From Hofstenia miamia (taxonomy: Eukaryota > Xenacoelomorpha > Acoela > Hofsteniidae), in contig CABFPE010000303.1 in assembly GCA_900660155.1 (NCBI GenBank), positions 298,951 to 362,950 on the forward strand: DNA of 64,000 nucleotides, written 5' to 3'. The position numbers were made by a program, and so were the translations under genes. The notes beneath the pieces were generated by a model that saw nothing but the letters and a program-made list of their open reading frames with translations, was not told the DNA's origin and did not search any database. Below, piece after piece: positions 27,101-41,800 of this stretch. How positions within the stretch are numbered: the first letter of the stretch is position 1; each line of letters opens with the position of its first letter.

Positions 27101-30100
27101 AACAATATACCAACATCTCATCTGTGTTCAATCAACATATTAACAATATACCAACATCTCATCTGTGTTCAATCAACATAAATTAGCACTTAATGCTCTT
27201 TAAATGTCCACTAGCACGGCCATGACAGGCTTATTTTGCTCGTCAGGCGTCTCATCAAACAATACATAAAGGTTTTTATTAAAAAGTTTCTTCGTTTCTT
27301 TTTCTTTTCCAGTAACCACAAAGTCTACATATGTCTTTCGTACTAAGGACTCAGACAGCAATTTATAGGCAACCTCTTTCTCAATGAATGAACTAAATAA
27401 CCCCTTCTCACCATACTGTAGGGAAGCCCTGATTCCATAATCATCTAGGCTCCTTCAAGACGTTTTGCATTTTCACCGTGTTTCTTGCAACCGCCGAGCA
27501 GAAACGTCAAAGTAATGCTTTGCCATCATACTCAAAACAATTGACCTTGCGTACGTACATTCGTGTATTCAGGGAAATTAAATAACCTTGAATATAAATT
27601 GAAGTAGCAGCACATATGACACAAAAAGCGGGGTGTGATCAAATCAGTGTGGAGAAGTTTCGTAGAAGAGAAGCGAATAAGAACGGAAATATTTTGTATA
27701 CATGTTGGCAATTTTTTTTATTAAATTTGCCAAAAGTGTTGAAATAGTTCAATATAGTTGGTGTTAAAATAAACAGATTGGCACTAAAACCAGTTATTCT
27801 TGTGATTCAAGACTTACTGACTATTTTAGCTTTGGTCAAAAAAATTTTTCAGGTTCCTAGTAATGCGAATAACGCGTTTTTGAGGAAATGTTCTTAATCA
27901 TCATTCAAGAAATTTTATTTAAAATATTTTCATTGTAAGTCTCAAGCATCTGAAGTTTTGAAAATATCTGTAACTTCATCTGTTATAATTAATGTTATTT
28001 TAGGCGGCATGCCATAAAGATAGTCAAGTTTCAAAGAAAGCTGTGTCTTCAATTCATGACATTCTAACTGAAATCCTGAATACTGCCCCTGAACTGGCTC
28101 ACTTCAACTATCATGAGGCTCTTTTCAAGCCTTTTGAAAGTATGCTTCGTTTGGAACTATGTGACAGTGATGTACAAGATCAGGTTAGTGTTTAAGCAAC
28201 TTTAGATCGAGATGAGTTAGAGATGGACATTTCAAATTTTTTTGCAAGAAGCAATTCGCTGCTTTACAGTTAGTCTATCAACATTTTGATTTATAGTTCA
28301 TCTGATGCATTTTGGGTATTGCCGAGCACAGTCTTTGCTCCCCTAAAATAATTTTGAATTGTTTGTTTAGGTGATATGCTCTATTTGCGAACTTGTCGAG
28401 GCATGTCAAGATAACATCAAATCCGGCTGGCGACCTTTATTTGGATCTTTACGCGCTGTCCGCGTCCAAAAGCATTCTGTAGAGGATTGTAATGTAAGGC
28501 TTGCGGCGTAGATTTCTAATCCCTATTATATTTTCAGGCATTAGACGGATCATGTGAATCGGCTACCGCTCCCGTATTTGATGTATTTGATGCATTCCTT
28601 AACACAAAGAATGTTTATGTTTTCGCAAATGCAGCAATTGATTGTATTTTATGTCTTCTCAAATTTGTTCGCGGCACTGCTGTTGGTATACTAAATTTTT
28701 TAATTTAGTTTTTCATTGTTTAATAGCTATGCTAATCGTTATTACCAAATTATATTTCAGCTATTATTTTTGATGCAATTAATCATTGCCATACAGCTTC
28801 TGTAATGTTTGTAAATTCCTTAGATTGTTTAGTTTATAATAGCCTATTGTTGTAGAACCAGTTTTACAGTTGATTTTTAGAAAATCTTTAATGAAATTTG
28901 TTTTTTCATGTCTTTCTACAATGATAACCAAATTTAATTTTTAGGAGAATATGATCCCTTTAGTGAGGATGAAAGACCTCTTGAGGTTCTGGAACCATCC
29001 GCATCTGCTGTGCTCTGTCTTCCAGCGTTACGTAGGCTGTTGCGATGCTCTGCTATTCTCGAATCGATTTACCAAATGCCTTTGAAGCCCATGTTTCGTG
29101 GCGCAAGATCTGTGAAATTAACTTCTAGGTACGTATATTGTAGTTGTTTTTTTTACAATTTATACATTGTATATTTTTTAATGAAATAAGTTATTTCTGA
29201 AATCAGAATTGTGTTGTATCTGTCATAACTAAATTGTTAGTTTTTAGAATAAATTTGGATTGCTCCGATAATGCTGCCAAAGTTGATGAGAAGCCTTCAA
29301 GGACTGTAAACGTTGTCTACGGTATTTTCATGCCTTCCGATTTAGAACAGATGGATGATGAAACTGGTAAGTTAAATGTGCATCCCTTCATTTTATTTTA
29401 TTTCTCATATGTACTACCTCATTGTAGCATGACATCTTCACTATCATTATCAGTGAGAAAACATGTTGCTTGGTATGTTCTTACTATATAACGATCACTT
29501 TGTGATTATCTTAAAACAGAATTTAACATTTTGATCATTAATTTGTTTTATCGAAAATTTGCATATTTATCTAATAATCACAATTATAATTTATTGTAGC
29601 CAATAGCAACTTTTGTTTCTTACACATTTGTAATTTCAACAAATTGTTTTAATTAGCGCTATTTAAATGAAAATAAAATTACCTTTTGATGCGAATTTGA
29701 TTCTTTGGGTTCTCTTTTTGAAATTTGTTTCACAGCAATAAAATCAAAATTTACAATTTACCCCCAAATGTGAAGCAGTGAATTAATCAGATCATATGTA
29801 ACTGCTTACCCAGTTGTTTATGAGAACTTTCATGCCTGTGTAATTTTCAATGGTCGTAGTAATTTTAGAGATATTGTATAGTAACGACGTGTGTAGTTCA
29901 ATTCAATTTCTCTATTCACAGGAAAGTCGTGAACTTAAAGTTATTTTTTAGGATTTCTGATAACCGTACTTCAGAGATGGAATCCGAAACTTCATGATCC
30001 GGTCAGATCCGAATTTTTTAAAAAAAATTAGTTTTTTATCCCGAACGGATGCGAATGTAAATAAGTGTTATAATAAATATACATGGACCTAAAATTTATT

Positions 30101-32827
30101 TGTTTTTTTCAAATGCGAATAGAAAATTTTCCTTCAACACTCTTGAGATCAAAAATGGACATATGCGATATACCAGGGAGGATAGGGTCGGGCTTGGACT
30201 GAGGGATTGGAAAATTAGGCCGACTTACGCAGTAGTGCATGCAAATCAACTCAAATGTAATGAATCATATATAACTTAAAAGCAATGTGTTGAAAAATCG
30301 ATGTTAAATTTTGAAGCATTACAATAGTATCAAATGCTCTTCTAGTACTAAAATCAAATACAGTCAATTTTGGTCAAGCAAACCCAAAAATTCAAGAAAT
30401 GTTTTTTGTCAATGAATAAAATGGGCTTAATTTTTTGGTAAGTTTCCATCTATGTTTGAAATAAATTGCTTTTTGTACCTGTAGTTGTTCACGCACAAGA
30501 AGCAAGTCCGTTTCTGATTGGCGTGACTTTGATTACGAGTACTTTATTATTATTTATAATAATCACAAACCTTCTGAGAACTAAGTTTTTTTCTGCTTTT
30601 CCATTGGCAAGTTTATACAAACAAATGTTTTTGGTTACTTTACAATTTTATCTTTATGTGATGGCTAAAATGAATCGCATTTTCAGATTTGAAGTATTTG
30701 TCACCAATTTTGTAAGTTGTTGGAAAGAATAACACGGAACCTGTTGTATTAACAATGAAATTCAATTACAAAATGTCACTTAGATTGGGGTTATTAACAC
30801 ACTTAATGTGGCATTTAAAGAAAAATATGTGCGTAATGTATAAAAGGTACAATATACACAATTTTAAAAAAATTTCGGATCCGGAACAGATCCGATCCAA
30901 CTCCATCCCTGCTGTCCTTGCAGATAAGATATTCATAGCTACTCGTAGGTTCAGAACTCAACATCAATTATATTTGCTACCTATTACCAGTAAGTTGTTG
31001 ATGTCACCTAACAGGCAAATGTGGTTTACAGACAAAGTATCGTGCATATACATCCAAATATATTATAGTTTTCTTAAGCATTATTAAAAATTTTATTTAA
31101 AACATTTGAGGATCTTTACAATTTTGGATATTAATTTCTCATCTTTAATTATTATAGGCATGATGCCACTTGTGATATTGATGTATTTTCGTTTTTAGTG
31201 TACATTGTAATTTATTCCGTTTGATTTTTTGTTAGATCCTACAATTTAGAGACAAGAAAATAATGGGTGTGCAATCGGGACCATATATTGGTGGTCTCAT
31301 AAGCCTGCAATATGAAAGAAATATGCTTACATCAAGAAATTTATCTTCAGTATTGTTTTATTGTTTCGACTGTACCTTTTCATTCATAGCATAGTAGAAT
31401 GCCAAAAAACATTGGTTGTAGTTCATGAAAGAAAATTTTTGCAATTATCATTTTATCGGTTAATCGTTGATACAACTTCACAATTTCTTACTCGATTTTA
31501 TCCATGTTTGTTTTTGATCATACTGTACTTCGGTGTAGGTCGTCAAAATTCCGACAAGATAGGTATTCTCTCTGCTTTGCCTTATCGGTGATATGTTTCT
31601 AACTTGACTTTTCAAAATTTCTAACTGGAAATGTTTGTGTTGTGTTTGAAAATTCGTGTACTAATCGCTTTGAGAAAATTATAAATATTTATAATGTATC
31701 GAAAATAATTAATGTTACAGGGAATGCGATATTATACAAGAAAATGGTCACTGTTAATTTCTGGTTCCTCATGTATTGTTTTAGGGATCATTCGTGTTTG
31801 GTATTTATTGTTAGAAGGTCTTACTGGCGCAGTGGCTACTTGCCCACGTCGTTATCAACCACAAACTCTTTCACTCCTGTTTCAGTTGCTGAAGTCTGTT
31901 ACTAAAATACCAGGTTTTTGAATATTTTACTTCTTACATTTAACTTTGAGAAGTTCGTAATGCATATATTAATTTTAAAATCATGATGCTAAAGTTTGTT
32001 CAACGTCTTTGTTTTTGCTGAAAATGTTTTTCTGTTATCATTTATATTAGGCCCTTCATTCGGAGTGTTTTCAGTAACACATCTCTTGTTACCCATGCTT
32101 CAGTCTTGGCTGCGGAAAGGCAATTGTATCAAAGGTTTCTGGGAGCAATCAGTAGCGAATTTTAGACATGCCATTGGTTTATCCACTGATTTGGTTGTAG
32201 AACACATAATCAATGTAATACTTTATTATCTGTTAGCTATTTCATTACAATATGAGTGAATAATTGTCTCACATATTTATTGTTAGAATTTATAATATAA
32301 TATAAAAATCATTGCAAAATTATTAATATTTCAATATCTTGAAGTTTATGCTCTATATTTTAGTTTACCAAAAATGGTTTGCCTCTAAATCATATACCTC
32401 TGATGTTGTCTCAACTTTTGGACTTGCTGGTAGAATGCGTTGGTCATCCAAATGAATCAGTTGCTCGTTTAGGATGTTCCTGTATTAAGTAACTTTTGAA
32501 TATATTTACCATTTAAGCTTTAGTAAAAAATATCTTTCAATTCACAGTTAATTTTACATTATTATAGTTCTTATGTTCTATAATATCCACAATTTAGACA
32601 CTTACTTGTTTCCGCTGGGCCCGCATTTACCGAAGAAATGTGGACAATTGCAAGCAACGGCTTGCGGCAAGCAATGAACATAAGTTTGTGCTTCATCAAT
32701 AAACTGATGGAGAGCTTTGAATCGGGCTCTATTGATTTTAATGGGGATTTGTGTCAGGTCAAGGTTGCTGCTCGCACCGATTGCACTGAAGCGGAGTGCC
32801 TGCGACTACATCTGTTATCCAAGCAGG

Positions 32828-32861
<34 letters not shown>

Positions 32862-35800
32862 TTTGAAAAATTGCGAAAATATTGGCGCAGTTAAAAAAGA
32901 AACATGAGATGAATTTTTTCTGTATGATTTCGTACTTATCATATACTATGTATTTAAATTTTTATATGTATACTCTTTAGGTATTTCTTCTTGATTCTCA
33001 ATCACATTCAACTTCGAGTGTGGCAGCCGATGGCGATGCTCACATGGATGATCAACGGTCGTTCACTTTCATCATTTTCCCTCCAGGCGTAGACTGTGGA
33101 AACACCAATTCAACCACCGTTCGTGTTCCCTTTAGACGCATAGTTGTTGGGTTGGTTTCTCATCAACTTATTTTGCAAATTATTGGCTTGCTTTTGCTTT
33201 CCGGTGCACGTTCTCATGGAACTCTAACTGAACAACAGATTTTGCCCATTGACAGTGATGATTCCTGTGTTACTAGTAAGTGCTCTCCTAAGCAATTTGT
33301 AACTGGTCGTTTTTCGTTAAATTGTTCTCTTTCCTTTAACTTTGATTCATTTAATTTTTTAATAACTCAACATCTAGATTTTTTGGATCATCTGTCTATT
33401 AAACATGTCAATTTATTGTTGGAGTGCCTTTTGGATTCATTTAAATTTGCAGCCGAATTCGATGCTCGCCCTGGTCTCAAATTTTTACTACAAAAGGTAT
33501 TTTATTTTGCAAGTGTAACTTACGTATTTGTAACTCTTCTTAATTATTTATCTGTCATTGGGAGTATCTCTGTAGATAATGTTAACTCAACCCATTTATG
33601 AAAACTAACTGACGGCCATTTTTGTCCTACACTTGTTTGCTTTATGATTAATAATCATGAGCTGGATCAACAAAATTGAACCACAAGTGAAGCTCACATA
33701 CATTTGCGTACAATCCATAATTTCTACTGAGAACTTAATCTCCAATAAAATCGGATCTCTACTTCTGATCTCTTAAGTTGGTTTTAAAATTTGCATAAGC
33801 AATATATTGAGTCTAGTGCAATAGTTTGCTAGAAATATTTACGAAATTTATCTTCGTAGTATGAGAGGCCTATTTGGTACTCAAAATTTTTATAATGAAG
33901 TCGCATTCGTAACGAATTTATTTTTTAATATATTGATTTAATAAAGGTGGTGCCACACGGTTTGTCTGTTAATTATAGTAAAAAAACTTTTTCGACTATA
34001 TTCAAAAGACTAACCGACNNNNNNNNNNNNNNNNNNNNNNNNNNNNNNNNNNNNNNNNNNNNNNNNNNNNNNNNNNNNNNNNNNNNNNNNNNNNNNNNNN
34101 NNNNNNNNNNNNNNNNNNNNNNNNNNNNNNNNNNNNNNNNNNNNNNNNNNNNNNNNNNNNCCCCCCCCTAATGATTGCATTAAGTATCTTTTCGTTCATA
34201 AAGAAATGTTTTTTTCAGAAAATCGTTTGTTGCAAGATCGATACATCAAGCGTTTTATTGACTTAAAATAGTAGACCATCAGCATAAGCCCCTAAGTTGG
34301 CATCCTGACCAACTTATTTACTTTTTTTCTAAAAGTGGTTGATTTTCTAATTCACAAGTAGAACCATCTGCAAGAGTCGTCAAAAAAGCCATGGAGTCGA
34401 ATTTAGTGTATTTTTGATAGTCCGATAAACCATTTATAGTTCATTCTTAAATACCAGTTTTGACAATTGCCCCTCCATTTTTGTCGTTTCAATATCCACA
34501 CTATTAATGATTCATCAAAGCCATCGAAGAGGGCTCTGTAAAATTGGATTTCATGTATTTTTCTACTTACATCCTTCTCGTAGCATATCTGCTTTACTGT
34601 GAACCGAGGTTTTATCGGAATCTTTCTTACTAAAGCCGTTATATATTTCTCTCTCAAATAGTCTCTCATTTGAGAAGTTAGTAATGATTTTAAAAAGTTT
34701 TGTGTGGCAAATATGGCGTTTTCAACATTTCCCTCAAATCTGATGCTTTTTATCTAAGTTAATCGATTTAAATGTCTCCCTGTCTTTCGACATCTCTTAT
34801 CGCTCTATAAACCTATAATTCCTTAATTATTTTATAATCAAAGCATAATATTGTCGACATCTGAAGTTTAAACAAACTTCGAAGTAAATAGACACACCCT
34901 TGATAAATTTGACTTACAGTTTATATTATTAAGCCAAGTTTTTAGGTTGCAAAAATTGACACGGCTGCCAATTTATACCGTCAGATTGGAGCGAGCTTTA
35001 TATTCTACGTTCACGTTTTGATTGAAATTTATTATCGCAATTTCGAAGAAATTCAGAATTCTTCGATCATGTAAGTCCCCATATTGTGTATTAGTTGCTA
35101 ATAATTTATTGAAGGAACATCTTGAATTCCGAGTATCAATCATCGATGGAGAATGAACGCCAACTTTTTTCCTCAAACTCTACTGATTTAAATGATTCTG
35201 AAGATAGGTACGTCGCTTTATATTATGGAGTTGCAATTTCCCGCTTCCACACAGCAAAAAACAGCTATCCGTTAAAGTTTAACTCAGTAAATGTTCAGAT
35301 CTTTTACAAAATAGGATACAGTTTACAGTATCCAGGTACAATGATTGTCTTCGTTCCTCTAAAATTCTGTACGAAACTGAGAAAAGCCTTTCGCTGGTGG
35401 CTTCTGAAGTCGGTATGCAAAGCAGAAATTTTGCAAGGGTTGCCAATTGTGAGAATTCTGCATTTTTCTACGATCAGTCCAGTAAGCCAAGGAAACTGTT
35501 GATTGGTTGATCAACGTAAACATCAATTTCATTCACAGCATTTGAGTTTTGGGAGAATGTTTTCACCACAGATTTTACCATTTTTGCTGGGAGTTCCTTC
35601 CCTAGTTTTGGGGCGAACCCTGGGAATCGTTCTCAATGTTAACAGTCATCAAATCTTTCTTAACATCATTAAAAGCTACCTTCCTTTCAGACCGTTTAAA
35701 ATAGTAGGTCTTCCAGCTGTGTATGAAGAAACGTGGCCATGTAGTGTAAGGTTGATAAATGAAATTTATCTTTCATACTCTCTTCAAATGCAAGTTTAAT

Positions 35801-38800
35801 TTTTTTCACGATTTCAATATCGGAGTCCTTTATGCCACATAATTTCGTTAGTTTATAATACCACGAAACCATCAAGTGGAAGGAAGTCCCTCTATTTTTG
35901 GAATTTTAAATGAATCAGTTAATTATACATTTCTGTTTATTACTTACTGGAAAACACCAACGTAGAGTTCTTGATAACATTCGATATGTTCGTTTGCTCA
36001 ATACCGAACAAATTCAAAACTACTCCTTCATGAATTCTGAAGTATAGAATGTCCGCAACTGATCCTGTAATTTAATTTGTTTGAATGTAGTCTCATAGTC
36101 CTAATTAAACAGTTTTTCATTTTCTTCATCGGTGAAGTAAATGTCTAAGCTGCTCATCACATCATACTGCTGGGCATCGTATAACAACTCGTACGTTTCT
36201 AATTTCTCATATCACAATCAAAGAGTTTCAAATGAGTAGTAGTGTAGTTTGACCAATCGTATTTCTACATGTCTTCATGTGTATTTGCAATACGCATAGT
36301 CACATTGATAGCGACATTTTCGATTAATGTTATTTTGTACTATGCGCATGACTTAAATTATTTTTGAAACTAAATTTGCTGATAGAAGCCACACCTTTAT
36401 ATTTTTTGCATTTTCTGTGGATAATGTTGACTTTGCATCTTTTATTTTTTTTGAACTTCTGACTATACGGATTTGGGTAGTCTACTTATAGAAAACAAAA
36501 TAATTGACGCCTGTTGCTCCTGTTGTAGGCTTTAGGATGAATGTTAACACTTTGCAAACGTCACATTTTCCTTTGAAAAATGTTAATATTTCCATATACT
36601 TCAAGCACAGGGATAATTTTTACCACATTTTCGCAATAACATGGATAAGTTCAAATTCCAGTATTTCCAAATTTCTTAATAGGCTCGGAGAAAATAGTTT
36701 GAAAATATGAACAAAACGGATTAGCACATTAAATTTCCATTAGCCAGTTGGGATTTAATGCGTTTAAAATTGAGTTTTCATACATTGCTGAATGCTTAGG
36801 GGTGTGATTTTGGAAAAGTTTCGCAAGCTTAAAGAATCTTCAGATGAAAAACAAAAGCCTCCCGAATTAAGCTTTTTCCCGAATGATGCGAAAGAGCAAG
36901 ATTTTGAGTGGATTATCAAACGCCTGTTTTCTATCTGCAATGAAGTTTGTTCGTCTTATATTCAAGTGAGTGTATTTAAATTCAATAGTCAAAATGTTTT
37001 TTCTGGTAAAAAAACACATTGCTAAATTCGTTTATCAGGAAAGACGCGAAATTTCCAATTGATTAGTATCGTTGTAAATTCAAAATGTCATTTTTAGGTC
37101 AAAATATGTTTAAAATCTACTATTTAATTAAGAAATGTTTTTTGTTGTGAAAATTTTATTTCAATTTAAGCTAGAGCTTTTAACACCATTCTTAAACCAG
37201 GGGTTTGGGTTAATACCAGAGTTCAAAGTTTTAACTTGTGCCTTGCTAATGGGTGAATGTTTTTATATATTTATCGAAATTTTTGGAGTTGTTATTTTGT
37301 ATATTGTTAAAAATTTGGGGAATTTTCTGAAAATTATTGTATTTACATTATACAACGTAGTTGTATACACTTGCCTTATATATCTGGGCAAGTGGTACAA
37401 TTTTATGATTTAGTTTGTACACTATATTACATAACGTTAGCTTTTTGTTAAAATTCAAGCGCAGCTAACTCTGTGAACCTCTACTATTTACAGTCGTTGT
37501 TTATTACTACCGAATTTTATTCTATATAGACCCATAAATTGTACCATTTGACAATAAGGATTCTTCATTTTATATAATCTTTGTAAAAATTTTATTGCAT
37601 TATGAATTATGTACTTAGATAGTTATTACAGGTGCTCGGAATGTACAGTTAATGAGAAACACTATTACCCACCCTACCCTGCGGCACCATTAGGTTTGGT
37701 TTAGATAAGTGTTATTACCTTCTTGAGATTAGTTTTCATTTTATTTTATTCTTGCTTTCACATAAATTTCAACGAGTTGACCAGCACTGGTTTAATTAGG
37801 TTACTCCTATTAAGTTACCACCGGAAACCACTAAGTATTTGCACTTTTAAGTAGGGCATCTATCGACGATTGCACGTTGCACCTTACCTTCTCGTTTCTT
37901 AGTTCCTTCACCCACCGTTAAATCGACACATTGTCTGTTAGTGTTGGCAATGTGAATCTAAAGAAATTACATGTCGATTTCACATCTGTTGATGAAATGA
38001 GATTTATTTGTTACTAATTATTTTTTATTCCGTTTTATGAAAATGAGAATTCAAAATGGTCACCAAGCAAAATTTTGGCAATCTGTGCTGATTATTATAA
38101 TGCTTCCACAAACTTCAATAACTTTTTTTCAAACTTTCAGAAATGGAAATTTACAAGTATACTATCCATTCTTGCTTTTGATTATTTATTCCACCATGAT
38201 TTAATATAAATATGAATCATTTTAAACAATCAAAAATTTCTTAAGACCTAATTAATTATGCAACGGTTTTCTTGAATTTTCGGAAAAATAGTAAAATGCT
38301 GAAAACCAAACAAAGAAGAGGAGCATCTAATGAGGTATCAGGCCAAATTTCAGGAAGATGCAATTATAAATGATAAAAATTTGCAGATTTCGTTATTTGT
38401 TATAGGTTAACAAGAATTGATCAAGCATAAAATGTGGAAATTTGAACACCTGTGAGCCCTTTATGGGCATGTTTGAGACCATTGTCTGCCTTGTTAAAGG
38501 ATTTTCAAATTAAATGCTGTTTTTAGGATGCATTTATTACATTTTAAAGTATTAGATTTAGATTGTGCAAGCTTCAAACCCATAAAATCACATAAAACAA
38601 AATGGGATAAACATTGCAAATCATGGTGATTCTTACCGGCTAGCTTATTTATTGAATTTGGGAATTTATACTGAGAATAATTTTCATCTGAGTGCCTGGA
38701 ATTTTGGAATACAGACAAGTTGCTTTGAAACTTGGATCGACGGAAGGAAAAGTACGAATTTATTCGAAAAAATTTGGTTCTGCTCTCAACCATTGCTATA

Positions 38801-41800
38801 CTTTTATAAACTTAATAGAAATATTGCTTAACCCTTTGCCTGCCACTGCCTGTCTATGCTAGCAAAGTGCAGACTAATAATGACATCCAACTCGCTTTAG
38901 TGGCAATTTGTAACAAAATAGCTAATTGAAATCACTGATACCAGTAAAGAACCTTTGTCGTAGGATGTGAGCATGGAAAAGTTTTCATATCATTTGAACT
39001 AGTCGAATTTAGCAGCAAAAGGGTTAAATAAAAATGCGGAGAACTTATTTAAATCCTAATGATATTTTTGATCCGTATTGTCCTGGAGGAAGGCGGGGTG
39101 GCCCACTTAAATAGTTTATTTACAGCAGATTTTCTGTTAGTTTTATCACAAATCACGGGCATCATTCAATGATGTTTCTGCAAGGTTGGTGTCAAATCAT
39201 GAGAGAAGTGCACAAACTTTTCAAAATAGGAAGTTGTAAGAAACAGCTGTTGCATTTAACAAAAGATGCTTCATAGGGGTTTGTGTATTGTTATATGATA
39301 TACAGACACGATAATATTTTCAACATTTATTAGAAAAACGTTTTTATCTACTAAACTAGGAAACTGCTCGTGCTATGTACGGGGACTTCAATGGGCTGTA
39401 TTAGATATTTAATAAATGAATAAACTTTAAACAAACCATATGTTGTGTTTTTAATATTTTAGGAACGAAATAAGTAATAAATGTGGTAATCATACATTGG
39501 TTAAATAATTTTTATTCTCAATTTTATCATATGACACTCACTCCTTAATTAACCATATAATATTATAAGCACATTCAAAGCATGGTAACACCTTATGCAA
39601 AAGAGTGTATAGAATCACAACAATACCGAGTCCATTATTGTTGGTGTATAGATGTTTAATATGCAATGGCAAATACAAATCATCCCACATCATTGATAGA
39701 TTTAGTGGTCTTAGTAAGATAAAAGAAGTTATATTTCATAAGTATGAATTTGTATTTTAATTATACCCAACAAAGAAGAATGCCTTTGGTTGTCCCCTAA
39801 ATTTTAGTCAAAACTAGTTCTTATGATATTAAATTATAAATGTGTATAAAATCAGTGTTGGTTATCAGCCACTGAGCTCTTTTATCAATGATCAGACAAA
39901 GATCGTTCCTAAACTTCACCAACTTCCAAACTGAATATTTGATTCATTTAATTATGAATTGAATGTGTTAGTTGAATCAAAATCGAAAAGTTTGGCAAAA
40001 CCAATAAGTCCATTTTAGAAATCCAGGCGCATTTCATTCAATCTTATTCTGATATACAAATCAACAGACAAAATGGCATAAATGGGACAATAAAAATTTA
40101 TGCAAACTTACATAAGACTATCAAGTATACATGGCTTTGGGAAATTTTGTTGTCAACATCAAGTATGGTTTCTAGTGCTTCCTTTTTGTACTGCTTAATT
40201 TTACCATAAAGCCTATTAATGGGTCTCAATAGGATTGAATATTTTGCTTTGGAGCCACGTTGTTGTATCACAACTCCAGTGTACGGATGCTAAGTCTTGT
40301 TGTAAATACTTTTTATGTCCATTACCTCACCAATGAAAGGAAATAGGCAAGCACCAATAGTTATCTGTCAAATACCATATTTAATTAATTTGATTTAGAT
40401 TCATTTTGATCGCGAAGGTGATATTGATTTAGAGCACATCGCCTCTCAACCACTTTTCATTTTGATTCCAGATGAGGGTGAGCACAATGCTGAACGGAAT
40501 CGAGCATTTAGGTATTTTTTAATGAAGTCTGTTTATTAACTTTCAGTTATAATTCAATGCCAATTTTTAAGACGGTTTAAAAAGTTATCATTTTTGTTTG
40601 CTTAGATTTTTCAACATATATGCATCGTAGCTTGCGTATTTTATACCTCGTTGTAAATACATTTCACCAGTGAGTAGATTTAGTATGATTGAATGATGAA
40701 TAATATTTTTATTGTCTTTAAAGACGTCTTAATACTACCATATCTAATATTTTATCTAAAATTGCAACTTTATTATTGCACTTCATTTTTTGAAGAATTT
40801 TTAGTAAACAATGGTGTTCCTTCCATTCAGACTTTTTCTTTGAAACAAGTCCCCACGAAATTCTTAGAAAATGCCATGAAATTCTGTGTGTCTGATATAT
40901 TAGTGCTATAGATATACGGCAACATTACAAAGTATAAAATCCAATCTCTTTGCCCATGATGGAATCCACTTATCTTGTCAAGGAATTGCTCATATCACTT
41001 TCATCTTAAAATGATTCTTCCAACCTTGCCTAATCTCTCTCTTTATTTCAAATTCCAAATTTCACCTATCTAAAAGCTGGCAATTCTTCAAATTATTGAA
41101 TTCTTCTTCCAATTAAATCAAGTTGATATCTTATATTTTATCATTTATTTAAAGGACGCTTTTTGGTAGGTGGCTGGAATTAGTGCAGCAAACATAATAA
41201 TGTCACGAATCATTACACACTTTGGTTTTATTTCAGATAGTAAATAGCCTAGCGAATGTTTTAGCAAAGAAAATTCAACAGAATCTTATCCTGAATCCAA
41301 TGAAGCAAATTCATCAAATGACGAGATATTTTTTGATTCTAAGATTTACACTGTCGCCACCAATAAAACTATCAAGAATTTGATGAAAGAGTACAAGAAA
41401 CGCAAAATCCAACATTCGCGATCTGTGTTTGTTAGAAAACCCTTCCAAGAAATGAAACCAAATGATGAACCTCTTGATCAGTATCGTGCTGAACAGGTTT
41501 TTTTACTTACTCATTCAGATTTCTCAAATATGCCAATTTTTTCAATTTTATAAAGACAGCATTTTTATCCTGATCATTTGTGTTTATACAGATTTAAATT
41601 AAATGTTTCTTATTTTCTATAATTATTTTCGAATTCTCACGTGTGTATGTAGACATTAATTTTTAAAATTTTTTAGTTGGAGATCAATCGCCAGCAGAAG
41701 TCTTCCATTTTGAAAGACAGCGACGCCCGACTGCAAGCCTGGACTGAGATGATCACCGGTCTTATTCAGCTAATGCAGTCAATGGACGATGAAATGTTCA

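Larger units (their letters stand above)
26482..28003 (+). other. ARFGEF3 intron 11 with hAT fragment and short tandem repeat
   Basis: A 1.5-kb intron containing a 41-bp tandem repeat (27093-27174) next to a decayed minus-strand hAT transposase piece (27200-27451). Confidence 0.8.

Noticed and set aside
32638..32942. Open frames containing IYIYIYIY runs here and at 50303, 55362, 55636 and 59936
   Set aside because: The Ile-Tyr runs are translated (TA)n microsatellites.
33497..33601. Extension of the exon 22 reading frame beyond 33496
   Set aside because: Diverges from BIG3 immediately after a good donor (AAAAG/GTATTT); it is intron read-through.
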